This document shows, piece after piece, positions 1-8,857 of a stretch of 64,000 nt of DNA (positions are counted from its first letter, which is position 1; the number at the start of each line of letters is the position of its first letter). The stretch comes from an uncultured Burkholderiales bacterium (GTDB lineage: Bacteria; Pseudomonadota; Gammaproteobacteria; Burkholderiales; Burkholderiaceae). The position numbers and the translations under genes are program-made. Below the pieces are notes generated by a model. That model did not search any database. It saw only the letters and a list, made by a program, of their open reading frames with translations, and was not told the origin of the DNA. The DNA lies in assembly GCA_946480465.1 (NCBI GenBank), contig CAMLJY010000019.1, forward strand, positions 26,987 to 90,986. The letters run 5' to 3'.

Positions 1-1171
1 GCAGCGCGAGCTGCTCGGCGCTCATGCGCGCCTCGCGCGAGAGACCGGAACCGTTGTCGACCACCAGGCCCTCGGCGCGCGAGCCCAGCTGCAGCGCGAG
101 CCAGTCCTGCAGCACCGCGCGGCCGGCCTCGGCGCTGCCGCTGCCGCGCACCGCGAGGCCCAGCGTCAGGAACAGTTGCTGCGCCATCACGTTGTTGCTG
201 AACTTGTTGATGTCGCGCACCACCTCGGCCAGCGGCGGCGAGCCGAGTTCGAAGCTGGGCACGATGCCCGCGGGCGCTGCGCCATCGCGCACGGTGCCGC
301 TCAGCTTGCCGCCCAGCTCGCGCCACGCGGCCTGCAGCATGCGGGCGTTGAAGCTGGCGGGATCGGCATAGGCCAGCGGCCACTGCCGCTCGCCGCAACT
401 GGCCGGGTAGGCGCCGGCGAAATGCATGCGATCGGGGTCGGCCGGGGTGGCCTTCAGCTGGGCGCGCCAGTCGTCGCACGGCCCGGCCGCCAGCGGCACC
501 ACCGCGTCCACCTGCAGTCCGGACAGCGGCGGCTCGACCGCGACACGCGCGACGCCTGCCGCCGCGTCCGGCGTGAAGGTGTACAGCAGGCTTTTCTGCG
601 CCAGCAGCAACGCGTCGGCCTGCACGTTGTACGGCCTCAGCGGCTCGCCGTCGAAGTCCGCGGCCGTGCCCGATGGACGGGCGAAGGCGCTGCGGTCGAG
701 CACGATGTCGCCCTGGATCTCGCGCACGCCCAGCTGCTGCACGCGCCGCAGCATCAGCCAGATGCGCTCGGGCACGAGCTTGGGGTCGCCGCTGCCCTTG
801 ATGACGAGGTCGCCTTCGAGCACGCCGTCGTGCACGCGGCCATCCAGCCACACCGGCGTGGTCCAGGTGTAGCCTGGGCCCAGCACGTCGAGCGCGGCGA
901 GCGTGGTGGCCAGCTTGAAGAGCGACGCGGGGTTCAACGGCCGCGTGGCCTGCCAGCGCAGGGCCGGCGTGGGGGCGTCCACCTCCTGCACCAGCACGCT
1001 GGCCGCCTCCAGCGGCAGCTGCGCGCGGGCCAGGGCCAGGCGCACCTCGGGCGGCAGCGGCAAGTCCGCGCCGGCCGCCGCGGCAGGGGCCGTGGTGCTG
1101 ACGGCCAGGCCTGCGACCCAAGCCAGCAGCCAGGGGGCGACAGGGCGGGAGGCCATCGGCGGACGGGGCAT
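1..1171 (-). CDS. dacB: D-alanyl-D-alanine carboxypeptidase/endopeptidase, PBP4 type (partial, C-terminus outside window)
   Basis: A periplasmic low-molecular-weight penicillin-binding protein that trims or cleaves peptidoglycan cross-links. About 390 codons lie in the window and the frame runs off the left edge. The N-terminus is a hydrophobic signal segment ending in an Ala-rich stretch near residue 30. The catalytic motif SLFK is at residues 83-86 (NPASLFK) and the second motif SNN at 325-327. A DNGSGLSR stretch, typical of class C PBPs, lies near the edge. The third KTG motif would be outside the window. ATG at 1171 was chosen; ATG at 1156 is an alternative. It is divergent from tsaB with 36 bases between the starts, so the two promoters must overlap. 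Confidence 0.93.
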   Translation of the reverse strand, partial: MPRPPMASRPVAPWLLAWVAGLAVSTTAPAAAAGADLPLPPEVRLALARAQLPLEAASVLVQEVDAPTPALRWQATRPLNPASLFKLATTLAALDVLGPGYTWTTPVWLDGRVHDGVLEGDLVIKGSGDPKLVPERIWLMLRRVQQLGVREIQGDIVLDRSAFARPSGTAADFDGEPLRPYNVQADALLLAQKSLLYTFTPDAAAGVARVAVEPPLSGLQVDAVVPLAAGPCDDWRAQLKATPADPDRMHFAGAYPASCGERQWPLAYADPASFNARMLQAAWRELGGKLSGTVRDGAAPAGIVPSFELGSPPLAEVVRDINKFSNNVMAQQLFLTLGLAVRGSGSAEAGRAVLQDWLALQLGSRAEGLVVDNGSGLSREARMSAEQLAL

Positions 1172-1207
1172 CGCGGCATGATGACACGGCTAAACTCTCG
1201 CGCCTTC

Positions 1208-1927
1208 ATGGACCCGTGCCTGCTCGCCCTGGACAGTTCGACCGACGCGCTGGCACTCGCGCTGCACGCGCCGCACGGCCGTTGGCAGCTGAACGAGCCC
1301 GGCGGTGCCGCAGCCTCGGCGCGCATCGTCCCGGCGGTGCGCAGCCTGCTGCAGCAGGCGGGCATGAGTCTCGCGGCGCTCGATGCCATCGCTTTCGGTG
1401 CCGGCCCGGGCGCATTCACAGGCCTGCGCACGGCCTGTGCGGTGGCGCAGGGCCTGGCCTTTGGGGCTGGCAAGCCGGTGTTGCCGCTGGACAGCCTGCA
1501 GATCGTGGCGGAAGACGCCTGGGGCGGGGCCGCGGCCGCCAGCGGATGGCACTGGGTGGCCGTCGATGCGCGCATGGACGAGGTCTATGCCGCCGCCTAC
1601 ACCCGTGGGACCGATGGTGGCGGCTGGTCGGTGGTGGTGGCCCCCGCGCTGTACACGCTGCCCGCACTCGCCGACGCCTGGCAGCGGCATCCGCCCGCGG
1701 CGATCGCCGGCAGCGCCCTGGGCGTGTTCCAGGGCCGGCTGCCGCCGACCGGCGCCGCCTGCGTTCCCGACCTGGCCGACCGCGCCGCCGCGCTTGGCCG
1801 GCTGGCCGTCCAATCCTGGCGTCGCGGTGGGGCGATCGACCCGGCGCAGGCACTGCCGCTGTACCTGCGCGACAAGGTGGCCCTGACGACCGAGGAGCGC
1901 GCCCGCCAGCGCGCCGCGCCGGCATGA
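1208..1927 (+). CDS. tsaB: tRNA threonylcarbamoyladenosine biosynthesis protein TsaB
   Basis: TsaB (YeaZ) is the non-catalytic ASKHA-fold partner of TsaD in making the universal t6A37 modification of ANN-decoding tRNAs. The 239-residue product starts MDPCLLALDSSTDAL, the family's N-terminal strand. It has the signature GAGPGAFTGLR at about residues 62-72. ATG at 1208 was chosen because the homologous N-terminus begins there; in-frame ATGs at 1179 and 1182 would add 9-10 non-homologous residues. A -10-like TAAACT ends only 11 bases upstream and there is no Shine-Dalgarno sequence. The stop overlaps the rimI start (ATGA), so the two are probably translationally coupled. Confidence 0.95.
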   Translation: MDPCLLALDSSTDALALALHAPHGRWQLNEPGGAAASARIVPAVRSLLQQAGMSLAALDAIAFGAGPGAFTGLRTACAVAQGLAFGAGKPVLPLDSLQIVAEDAWGGAAAASGWHWVAVDARMDEVYAAAYTRGTDGGGWSVVVAPALYTLPALADAWQRHPPAAIAGSALGVFQGRLPPTGAACVPDLADRAAALGRLAVQSWRRGGAIDPAQALPLYLRDKVALTTEERARQRAAPA

Positions 1928-2439
1928 GTGCCGTTCGCTCTCCCGGGCCGGCCGGTCCTGCCGCGCGGCGGCCGATGGTGGTGGCCGACCTCGACACCGT
2001 GCTTGCGATCGAGGTGCAGTGCTACAGCCACCCGTGGACCCGCGGCAATTTCATCGACTCGCTCGCCGCCGGCTACCTGGCTGAATTGCGCTTGTCGGCG
2101 GCGGGCGAGTGCATCGGCTACTGGGTTGCGATGCCGGGCGTGGAGGAGATGCACCTGCTGAACCTCAGCGTCGCTCCACGCCACCAGCGGCAGGGCCATG
2201 CGCTGGCGATGCTGCAGGACCTGGTGCAGCACGCGCGTGCCCGTGGCGATCGCCAACTGTGGCTGGAGGTGCGCATCAGCAACGCCGCCGCCCGGCTGCT
2301 GTACCGGCGTGCGGGCTTCGTCGAGGCCGGCCTGCGCCGCAACTACTACCCGGTGGCGGGCGGCCGCCGCGAGGACGCGGTGCTGATGAGCCTGGCGCTC
2401 GATGGCGCCGGCACGGAAGAGGGCCATGGCCTGGACTGA
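1924..2439 (+). CDS. rimI: ribosomal protein bS18-alanine N-acetyltransferase RimI
   Basis: A GNAT acetyltransferase of 171 residues that uses acetyl-CoA to acetylate the N-terminal alanine of S18. Visible family features are the CYSHPWTRGNF segment near residue 35, which matches the RimI start of the fold. The acetyl-CoA loop follows in the form VAPRHQRQGHA near residue 82, then NAAARLLYRRAGF around 119-131 and RRNYYPV. The start overlaps the tsaB stop by 4 bases. A tsaB-rimI pair is a common arrangement; the following uracil-DNA glycosylase overlaps the 3' end. Confidence 0.93.
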   Translation: MSAVRSPGPAGPAARRPMVVADLDTVLAIEVQCYSHPWTRGNFIDSLAAGYLAELRLSAAGECIGYWVAMPGVEEMHLLNLSVAPRHQRQGHALAMLQDLVQHARARGDRQLWLEVRISNAAARLLYRRAGFVEAGLRRNYYPVAGGRREDAVLMSLALDGAGTEEGHGLD

Positions 2440-3292
2440 GCGCCAGCGGGCGATGCTGCAGGCCATGGGCCTGCGCCTGTGGTTGCCGCCGCCGGCCGAA
2501 GGCGCCGAGGCGCCCGGCCCGGCCTGTGACGCCCGGCCTGCGCCGCCCGAGGCCCTGGTGCCGGTGGCGGCAGAGGCTGCCACCACGACCGCGCAGGCCC
2601 GGCTGACTGCGCCGCCCCCCGCCATGACCGGCGCGCCGGAGCGCGTACCCGTGGTGGCCCGGGTCGTGCCGGTGGTCCCGGATGCATCGCCGGTCGCCCA
2701 ACTCGACTGGCCCGCGCTGCGCGCCGCCGTGGCCGAGTGCCGTGCCTGCACGCTGTGCGAGACGCGCACGCAGACGGTCTTCGGTGTCGGCCATCCTCAG
2801 GCGCACTGGATGATCGTCGGCGAGGCGCCCGGCGAGAACGAGGACAGGCAGGGCGAGCCCTTCGTCGGCGCCGCCGGCCGCCTGCTCGACCGCATGCTGC
2901 AGGCGCTGGGGCTGACCCGCGGCGAGGCCGATGCGGCGCACCAGGTCTACATCGCCAACACCCTGAAGTGCCGCCCGCCGCGCAACCGCAACCCGGAGCC
3001 GGAGGAACTCGCCCGCTGCCAGCCCTTCCTGCTGCGCCAGGTCGAATTGGTCCAGCCGCGGGTGATCCTGGCGATGGGCCGTTTCGCGGTGCAGTCGCTG
3101 CTGGACAGCACGGAGCCGATCGGCCGCCTGCGTGGCCGGGTGCACAGCTGGCGCGGGCGTCCGCTGGTGGTCACATACCACCCCGCCTACCTGCTGCGCA
3201 ACCCGCCGGACAAGGCCAGGGCCTGGGCCGACCTGTGCCTGGCCGCGCAGGCGGCCGATGCGGCGGCCGGCGGCGCCGGCGGACATCGGTAA
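2426..3292 (+). CDS. uracil-DNA glycosylase, family 4 (Fe-S)
   Basis: Removes uracil from DNA at the start of base excision repair. The 288-residue product has a Pro/Ala-rich N-terminal extension of roughly 90 residues, then a family 4 core. Four cysteines fit the 4Fe-4S cluster: C105, C108, C182 and C198, with an extra C111. The GEAPGENED and GEPFVGAAG motifs form the uracil pocket, and VTYHPAYLLR carries the conserved HP motif. ATG at 2426 is preceded by GGAAGAGG and is preferred over ATG 2402, which would deepen the overlap with rimI. Co-transcription with tsaB-rimI is likely. The extension could bind DNA or a partner, but no domain is recognisable in it. Confidence 0.92.
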   Translation: MAWTERQRAMLQAMGLRLWLPPPAEGAEAPGPACDARPAPPEALVPVAAEAATTTAQARLTAPPPAMTGAPERVPVVARVVPVVPDASPVAQLDWPALRAAVAECRACTLCETRTQTVFGVGHPQAHWMIVGEAPGENEDRQGEPFVGAAGRLLDRMLQALGLTRGEADAAHQVYIANTLKCRPPRNRNPEPEELARCQPFLLRQVELVQPRVILAMGRFAVQSLLDSTEPIGRLRGRVHSWRGRPLVVTYHPAYLLRNPPDKARAWADLCLAAQAADAAAGGAGGHR

Positions 3293-3394
3293 GCCTGCGG
3301 ACGTGCCCCCACTGGCGGCAGCCGATCACACGTCGGCGCGGGGGGCGCTCGCTATCATCGGCCGTCTTGCTCCGACCCCTCGAGGTAGTCGATC

Positions 3395-5818
3395 GTGCAA
3401 CCCGCGGACGGTCCCGCTCGCCGGCTCGCAGCTGCCCCGCAGGGCTGGGACGTGCTGCCGCTGCCGGCCATCGAGCTCAGCTCCGATGCGCACGCGCTGC
3501 AGGCCAACGGCGCGATGGCGGCGCTGTCCGGCCTGAGCCCCGAGGCGCTGCTGGGCACCGGGTGGTTCGCGGTGCTGTCGCCCGACAAGCGTGCCGCGCT
3601 CTTCGCCGCGCTGGCCGCGCAGGTCGATTTCGAGCTGGAGATCCGGCTCCTGCGCCATGACCGGGTGAAGGCCTGGGTGGACCTCAGCGCCCGCTGGCTG
3701 CCGCAATCCGGCAGCTTCCTGTGCCTGCTGCAGGACCGCACGCCGCTGCAGCAGGCGGTGCAGGACGCGCAGGCGGTGGCTTCGCGCTTCAGCCTGCTGG
3801 CCGACAACGTGCCGGTGCTGATCGCCTACTACGAGAGCGTGGGCTTCAGCTGCCTCTATGCCAACCGGCAGTACGCCGCCACCTTCGGGCTGCAGCCCGA
3901 CGCCGTCGTCGGCCGGACTTTCGGGCAGGTGATCGGCGAGGCCGCGGCGGCCGAGATCCAGCCGCAGGTGGACATGATGCTGCGGCTGCGCCGCACGGTG
4001 TCCTACGTGCGCTCGCTGCCCGGCGTTGCCGGCCGCACCCGCTGGCTGGAGGTCAGCCTGGTGCCGCACCTGGGCAGCGACGGCCATCCCTTCGGCGCCT
4101 TCGTGCTGATCAACGACATCACGCGCCACCGCGAGGCCGAAGCCCTGGTGCGCGAGAGTGAAGAGCGCATGGCCAAGTTCATGGCCGCCAGCGTCGAGGG
4201 CATCGTGTTCCACCGCGACGGGCTCGTCACCGACCTGAACGCGCCGATGGCCGCGCTGGTCGGCGGCGCGCGCGAGGAGCTGCTGGGCCGCCACGTGCTG
4301 GACTTCATCTCGCCCTCGCAGCGGGCGCGCGTGCAGCAGGTGATGTCGCAAGGCGCCGAACTGAGCTACGAGACCGAAATCGTCGACCTGAGCGGCCGGC
4401 CGATCCCGGTGGAGTTCATCGTGCGCACGCTGGTGCGGGGCGACGAAAGCCTGCGCATGACCATCGTGCGCGACATCCGCGACCGCCAGGCCGCGCAGGC
4501 GCGCATCCGCCAGCTGGCCCACCACGACACGCTGACCGGCCTGCACAACCGCGGCGCCTTCGTCGAGCGGCTGGAGGCCGAGCTGGCGCGTCGGGACACT
4601 GCCGGTGTCATGGCGCTGATGTTCATGGACCTGGACCACTTCAAGCGCATCAACGACTCGCTGGGCCACCTGGCCGGCGACACGCTGCTGCGCGCCATTG
4701 GTGCGCGCATTGCCGACCTGCTGCCGCCGCAGGGCGCGGCAGGCCGCTTCGGCGGCGACGAGTTCGTCGTGCTGCTGCCCGGCCTGCCGGACCGTGCCGC
4801 CGCTGCTGCCTGGGCAGAGCGCCTGCGCGCGGCGGTGCACGGGCCGGTGCCGTTCCACGGCCGGCCGCTGGCCGTCACGCCGACGATCGGCATCGCGCTG
4901 TTCCCCGAGCACGGCCGCGATGCCGACAGCCTGCTGCGCCATGCCGATGCCGCGCTCTATGCCGGCAAGGCCGCGGGCCGGGATGCGATCACGGTCTTCG
5001 AGCGATCGATGGGCGAGGCCATCGACGCCGGGTTGCAGCTCGAAGCGGAGCTGGCCGGTGCGCTGCGGCGTGGCGAGTTCGCGCTGGTCTTCGAACCGTG
5101 GTCGTCCGGCGATGGCCTGGCCGTGCGGCCGGCCTTGCCGGGCAGCGCCACGTTCCTGACGCTGCAGGCGGCGCAGGTGGTGTGGCATCGCGCGCGGCAC
5201 GGGGTGTTGGACGCCGCGGTGTTCACCCAGGCCGGTGCGTCGCCCCGGCTGATGCAGCAGGTGGCGGAATGGGCCCTGCGCGAAATGACGCTGCGGCGCG
5301 CCGCCGGTGCGCTCGGGGCCGGGGCAGGCATCGTCTTCGACAGCGCGGGGCTGCAGCTTGGCGCCTCGGCACTGCTGGCGCTGGCCAACAGCCTGCCGGC
5401 CGGCGAGGCGATGGCCGGCCCGCTGTGGTTCACGCTGGCTGAACACCAAGCGGCGGAGGAACTGGCATCGCTGCCGGGCGTGCTGACCCAGTTGCGGCAG
5501 CGCGGCATCGGCGTACTGTTGAGCGACTTCGGCGCCGGCGGCCTCGGCCTGTCGTGCCTGCGCGAGCTGCCGCTGGCCGGCTGGTGCCTGGACCCGGCGC
5601 TGCTGCGGGGCTTGCCGGACGATGCCGCGGCGGCGGTGATCGCGCGCGCGCAGATCGACCTGGCGCAGGGCCTGGGTCGGATCGCGGTGGCGCGGCCGGT
5701 CACGCAGGAAGTGCAGCGCCGCTGGCTGGCCGCTGCCGGCTGCCACTGGCTGGGTGGGCTGGCGCGGCCGCAGCCCGCGCCGGAGCCGGCTGGGCAGGGT
5801 GTGGTGACGACCGGCTGA
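3395..5818 (+). CDS. PAS-GGDEF-degenerate EAL signalling protein
   Basis: A predicted cytoplasmic c-di-GMP enzyme of 807 residues with no membrane segment. Three PAS-like regions (about 20-120, 130-250 and 255-365) precede a GGDEF domain with an intact GGDEF motif at 453-457. The expected inhibitory RxxD site upstream of it is absent (LPPQ instead). The C-terminal ~250 residues align in shape with EAL domains but are eroded. The Q-x-P/EAL start is replaced by FEPWSSGDG and the DDFGTG motif by SDFGAGG near 710. It is therefore likely a diguanylate cyclase with a non-catalytic EAL remnant. GTG at 3395 has an upstream GAGGTAG; a TATCAT -10-like box lies at 3353-3358. Confidence 0.88.
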   Translation: MQPADGPARRLAAAPQGWDVLPLPAIELSSDAHALQANGAMAALSGLSPEALLGTGWFAVLSPDKRAALFAALAAQVDFELEIRLLRHDRVKAWVDLSARWLPQSGSFLCLLQDRTPLQQAVQDAQAVASRFSLLADNVPVLIAYYESVGFSCLYANRQYAATFGLQPDAVVGRTFGQVIGEAAAAEIQPQVDMMLRLRRTVSYVRSLPGVAGRTRWLEVSLVPHLGSDGHPFGAFVLINDITRHREAEALVRESEERMAKFMAASVEGIVFHRDGLVTDLNAPMAALVGGAREELLGRHVLDFISPSQRARVQQVMSQGAELSYETEIVDLSGRPIPVEFIVRTLVRGDESLRMTIVRDIRDRQAAQARIRQLAHHDTLTGLHNRGAFVERLEAELARRDTAGVMALMFMDLDHFKRINDSLGHLAGDTLLRAIGARIADLLPPQGAAGRFGGDEFVVLLPGLPDRAAAAAWAERLRAAVHGPVPFHGRPLAVTPTIGIALFPEHGRDADSLLRHADAALYAGKAAGRDAITVFERSMGEAIDAGLQLEAELAGALRRGEFALVFEPWSSGDGLAVRPALPGSATFLTLQAAQVVWHRARHGVLDAAVFTQAGASPRLMQQVAEWALREMTLRRAAGALGAGAGIVFDSAGLQLGASALLALANSLPAGEAMAGPLWFTLAEHQAAEELASLPGVLTQLRQRGIGVLLSDFGAGGLGLSCLRELPLAGWCLDPALLRGLPDDAAAAVIARAQIDLAQGLGRIAVARPVTQEVQRRWLAAAGCHWLGGLARPQPAPEPAGQGVVTTG

Positions 5819-5860
5819 GGGGCGGCTGACCGTCGGCGTTCGCCACGCGCCGGGGCGGAC

Positions 5861-5899
5861 GCCTCTCGGTCCGTTCGGCGTGGTCGGCCTCTCGGTCCG
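5861..5899. repeat. 13-base direct repeat between convergent genes
   Basis: GCCTCTCGGTCCG occurs at 5861-5873 and again at 5887-5899 in the 105-base gap between the GGDEF gene and glmU, which converge here. The flanks hold a CCACGC/GCGTGG inverted pair. No U-tract follows, so a classic terminator is not evident. Function unknown. Confidence 0.5.
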
Positions 5900-5923
5900 C
5901 CGACTGGCCGCGTCTTTCGGGTG

Positions 5924-7312
5924 TCAGGTCTTCGCGGCCTTGGGTGCCTTCGCCGGCCGTTTCCAGCCGGCGATGCTGACCTGCTTGGCGCGCGCCACGG
6001 TCAGCTGGCCCGGCGGCGTGTCCTTGCTGACGGTGCTGCCGCCGCCGATCGTGCCGCCGGCGCCGATCGTCACCGGGGCCACCAGCACGCAGTTGGAGCC
6101 GACGTGCACGTCGTCGCCGATGACGGTGCGGTGCTTGTTGGCGCCGTCGTAGTTGGCGGTGATGCTGCCGGCGCCGTAGTTGACGCGCTCGCCGACGGTG
6201 GCATCGCCCAGGTACGCCAGGTGGTTGGCCTTGGCGCCCTTGGCCAGCGTCGCGTTCTTGACCTCGACGAAGTTGCCGATGTGCACCTCTTCGCCCAGCT
6301 GCGCGCCGGGGCGCAGGCGGGCGTAGGGGCCGACGAGCGCGCCGGCGCCGACGCGCGCTTCCTCGATGTGGGTGAAGGGCTGGATCACTGCGCCGGCGGC
6401 GATCTCGGCATCTCGGATCACGCAGTGCGCGCCGATGCGCACGCCGTCGCCCAGCACCACGCGGCCTTCGAACACGCAGCCGACGTCGATCTCGACGTCC
6501 TGCCCCGCCTGCACCGTGCCGCGCAGGTCGAAGCGGGCGGGGTCGGCCAGGCGCACGCCGGCTTCCATCAGCGCCTCGGCCTGGCGGCGCTGGTAGCGGC
6601 GTTCCAGGTCGGCCAGCTGCACGGGGCTGTTGACGCCCAGCACCTCGGTTTCGTCCGGCGCGGCGATCCCGACCACCTCGATGCCCTCGCGCTCGGCCAT
6701 CGCGACGATGTCGGTCAGGTAGTACTCGCGCTGCACGTTGTCGTTGGTCAGCGCCAGCACCCAGCGCTTCAGCTGCGCGGTGGGCGCGGCCATGATGCCG
6801 GTGTAGATCTCGCGGATCTCGCGCTGCGCGGGCGTGGCGTCTTTGTGTTCGACGATGCCCAGCACCGCGCCGTCGGGCCGGCCGTCCCGGCGCAGGATGC
6901 GGCCGTAGCCGGTGGCATCGGGCAGCTCGATGGTCAGCAGCGCCAGCTTCGTGCCGCCGCAGGCCTCGGCCAGCGCGCGGGCGGTGGCGGCGCCGATCAG
7001 GGGCACGTCGCCGTTGAGGATCAGCGTCGTGCCTTCATCGTCCAGTTGCGGCACCACCTGCTGGATGGCGTGGCCGGTGCCCAACTGCGGCTCCTGCCGC
7101 ACCGCGATCGCGCCGCGGCCGGCGATGGCGCGTTCGACTTCGTCGGCACCGTGGCCGGTGATGACGATCGTGCGGTCGGCGTTCAGCGTGGCGGCGGTGT
7201 CCAGCACATGCGCCAGCAACGCGCGGCCGGCCAGCCGGTGCAGCACCTTCGGCAGTCGGGATTTCATCCGGGTACCCTTGCCGGCGGCCATGATCACGAT
7301 GTCGATTGCCAT
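5924..7312 (-). CDS. glmU: bifunctional UDP-N-acetylglucosamine pyrophosphorylase / glucosamine-1-phosphate N-acetyltransferase
   Basis: Carries out the last two steps of UDP-GlcNAc synthesis for peptidoglycan and LPS. The 462-residue product starts with the nucleotidyltransferase signature MAAGKGTRMKSRLPK near residue 7 and has LNGDVPLI around residue 100. The C-terminal half is a left-handed beta-helix acetyltransferase with hexapeptide repeats. It includes RPGAQLGEEVHIGNFVEVK and the active-site stretch NHLAYLGDATVG. The start at 7312 gives the conserved N-terminus; a longer frame to 7399 has unrelated sequence. Its ATG and that of the divergent lipoprotein gene share the palindrome CATG. 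Confidence 0.97.
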   Translation of the reverse strand: MAIDIVIMAAGKGTRMKSRLPKVLHRLAGRALLAHVLDTAATLNADRTIVITGHGADEVERAIAGRGAIAVRQEPQLGTGHAIQQVVPQLDDEGTTLILNGDVPLIGAATARALAEACGGTKLALLTIELPDATGYGRILRRDGRPDGAVLGIVEHKDATPAQREIREIYTGIMAAPTAQLKRWVLALTNDNVQREYYLTDIVAMAEREGIEVVGIAAPDETEVLGVNSPVQLADLERRYQRRQAEALMEAGVRLADPARFDLRGTVQAGQDVEIDVGCVFEGRVVLGDGVRIGAHCVIRDAEIAAGAVIQPFTHIEEARVGAGALVGPYARLRPGAQLGEEVHIGNFVEVKNATLAKGAKANHLAYLGDATVGERVNYGAGSITANYDGANKHRTVIGDDVHVGSNCVLVAPVTIGAGGTIGGGSTVSKDTPPGQLTVARAKQVSIAGWKRPAKAPKAAKT

Positions 7313-8213
7313 GAGTCGGAGCGTTTCCTTGCGCGTGAATCGTTGGATTATCGCGACGCTGCTGGTGCTGTTGTCGGGGTGCAGCGCAGTCCGGCTCACC
7401 TACGGCCAGGGTCCGCTGCTGGCCTACTGGTGGATGGACCGCTACGTCGACTTCACCAGCGAGCAGGCGCCCGTGGTGCGCGGTGCGCTGGCCGACTGGT
7501 TCGCCTGGCACCGCCGCACGCAGTTGCCCGACTACGCGGCCTGGTTGCATGAAGTCCAGTCCATGGCCGCGCGTGACGGCGTCACGCCCGAGACGGTCTG
7601 CCAGCTGGCCGTGGCGGCGCAGCGCCGCATCGAGGCGGCCTACGACCATGCGGTGCCGGCGATGGCGCCCATCGTGCGCACGCTGACGCCCGCGCAGATC
7701 GATCACCTGGAGCAGCGCTACGCCCGCAATAACAAGGAAGCGGAGCGTGATTTCCTGCAGCCGGACCTGGAGGAGCGTGCCGAGGCCGCGCTCGAGCGCA
7801 CGGTGGAGCGGGCGGAATCGCTCTACGGCACGTTGGACGATTCGCAGCGCCGGCTGCTGGCCGCGGGGCTGGCCGCTTCGCCCTTCGACCCGCAGCGCTG
7901 GCTGGCCGAGCGGCGCGCGCGCCAGCAGGACGTCCTGCGCACGCTGCGCCAGCTGCACGCGACGCAGGCCGACGACGCCACGGTGCAGGCGGCGCTGCGC
8001 GGCTTCGCGGCCAACACCGCGCGCTCGCCGCGCGTCGACTACCGGGCCTACCGCGAGCGCCTGGTGCAGGCCAACTGCGCTCTCGCCGCACAGCTGCACA
8101 ACGCGCTGCGGCCGGCGCAGCGCCAGCATGCGGTGGCGAAACTGAAGGGCTGGGAAGAGGATCTGCGTGCGCTGGCGGCGGCACCCGCAGCCGCGCCTAC
8201 AACGGCACCCTGA
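7311..8213 (+). CDS. DUF6279-type lipoprotein
   Basis: A predicted 300-residue lipoprotein. Residues 1-24 form a lipoprotein signal peptide (positive start, a hydrophobic run IIATLLVLL, lipobox LSGC). The mature part is highly charged and helical, with many Arg, Gln and Ala residues. It contains no catalytic motif I recognise. The pattern matches the conserved lipoprotein family of unknown function annotated as DUF6279. The start could also be GTG 7335, which would give a shorter signal peptide. If ATG 7311 is used it overlaps the glmU start codon on the other strand. The 3' end overlaps the next, convergent gene by 17 bases. Confidence 0.8.
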   Translation: MSRSVSLRVNRWIIATLLVLLSGCSAVRLTYGQGPLLAYWWMDRYVDFTSEQAPVVRGALADWFAWHRRTQLPDYAAWLHEVQSMAARDGVTPETVCQLAVAAQRRIEAAYDHAVPAMAPIVRTLTPAQIDHLEQRYARNNKEAERDFLQPDLEERAEAALERTVERAESLYGTLDDSQRRLLAAGLAASPFDPQRWLAERRARQQDVLRTLRQLHATQADDATVQAALRGFAANTARSPRVDYRAYRERLVQANCALAAQLHNALRPAQRQHAVAKLKGWEEDLRALAAAPAAAPTTAP

Positions 8214-8814
8214 CGACGCGCGGGTTCGGCCCGGTGGCCGGAAAGTCCTTCAGCGCGGCTTCGAACAGCGGCTTCAGCATCGCGTCGGTGGTGGCGTAAT
8301 AGCCCTCGCTGCTGGCGCGCGCCTCGTACAGCGGCTTGCCGCTGCCGCGCTCGCGCAGCAGCAGCGCCACCTCGCGATCGTAGCGCGGCGGCTCCATGTA
8401 CCAGCCCAGGCCGACGCCCCAATACGGTCCGCGCCACGGCCCGCGCCGGCCCCAGCGGTAGCCGAAGCTGCCATGCCACCACATCGGATCGTCCCAGGGC
8501 GAGCGCTCGGTGCGCGTGACGCGGGCGCCCAGCTGCACCACCAGGTCCGGGGAAGCGCCGGCGGCCACTTCGGTGAAGCCGGCCTGCGCCAGCGCCGGGC
8601 GGGCGGCGTCTTCCAGCCGCTGCTGGAACTCCGCCTGCTCCTGCTGGGACGGCAGGCGCTCGAAGCCGTAGGTGCCGCCGCGCCGGTTGGCGGGCCATTC
8701 GCCGTAGGTGGCGACCTCGGCCGAAATGCTGTTCAGCGTCGCGCAGCCGGCCAGCAGCAGCGGCGAGCCCGTGGTGGCCAGCGCGGTGGCGGCAAGCATC
8801 GAACGTCGTTTCAT
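8197..8814 (-). CDS. DUF4136 domain lipoprotein
   Basis: A predicted 205-residue lipoprotein. The first ~24 residues form a signal peptide with lipobox LLAGC. The mature sequence contains the DUF4136 pattern (YGFERLP near residue 51, then DLVVQLG). A Trp/Gly/Arg-rich middle (WWHGSFGYRWGRRG) follows, and a conserved YATTDAMLKPLFEAALKDFP end. Function unknown; such proteins sit in the envelope. ATG 8814 is preceded by AGGAGAG at a good distance and was preferred over the longer frame starting at 8841. Confidence 0.85.
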   Translation of the reverse strand: MKRRSMLAATALATTGSPLLLAGCATLNSISAEVATYGEWPANRRGGTYGFERLPSQQEQAEFQQRLEDAARPALAQAGFTEVAAGASPDLVVQLGARVTRTERSPWDDPMWWHGSFGYRWGRRGPWRGPYWGVGLGWYMEPPRYDREVALLLRERGSGKPLYEARASSEGYYATTDAMLKPLFEAALKDFPATGPNPRVVRVPL

Positions 8815-8857
8815 CGCGCTCTCCTGGCAGGTCCTGAGCAAGCGGCGGGCCCGTGTT

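Noticed and set aside
3326..5746. Long antisense open frame opposite the PAS-GGDEF gene
   Set aside because: Composition is Gln/Arg/His-rich with no domain; it mirrors codon bias of the true gene at high GC.
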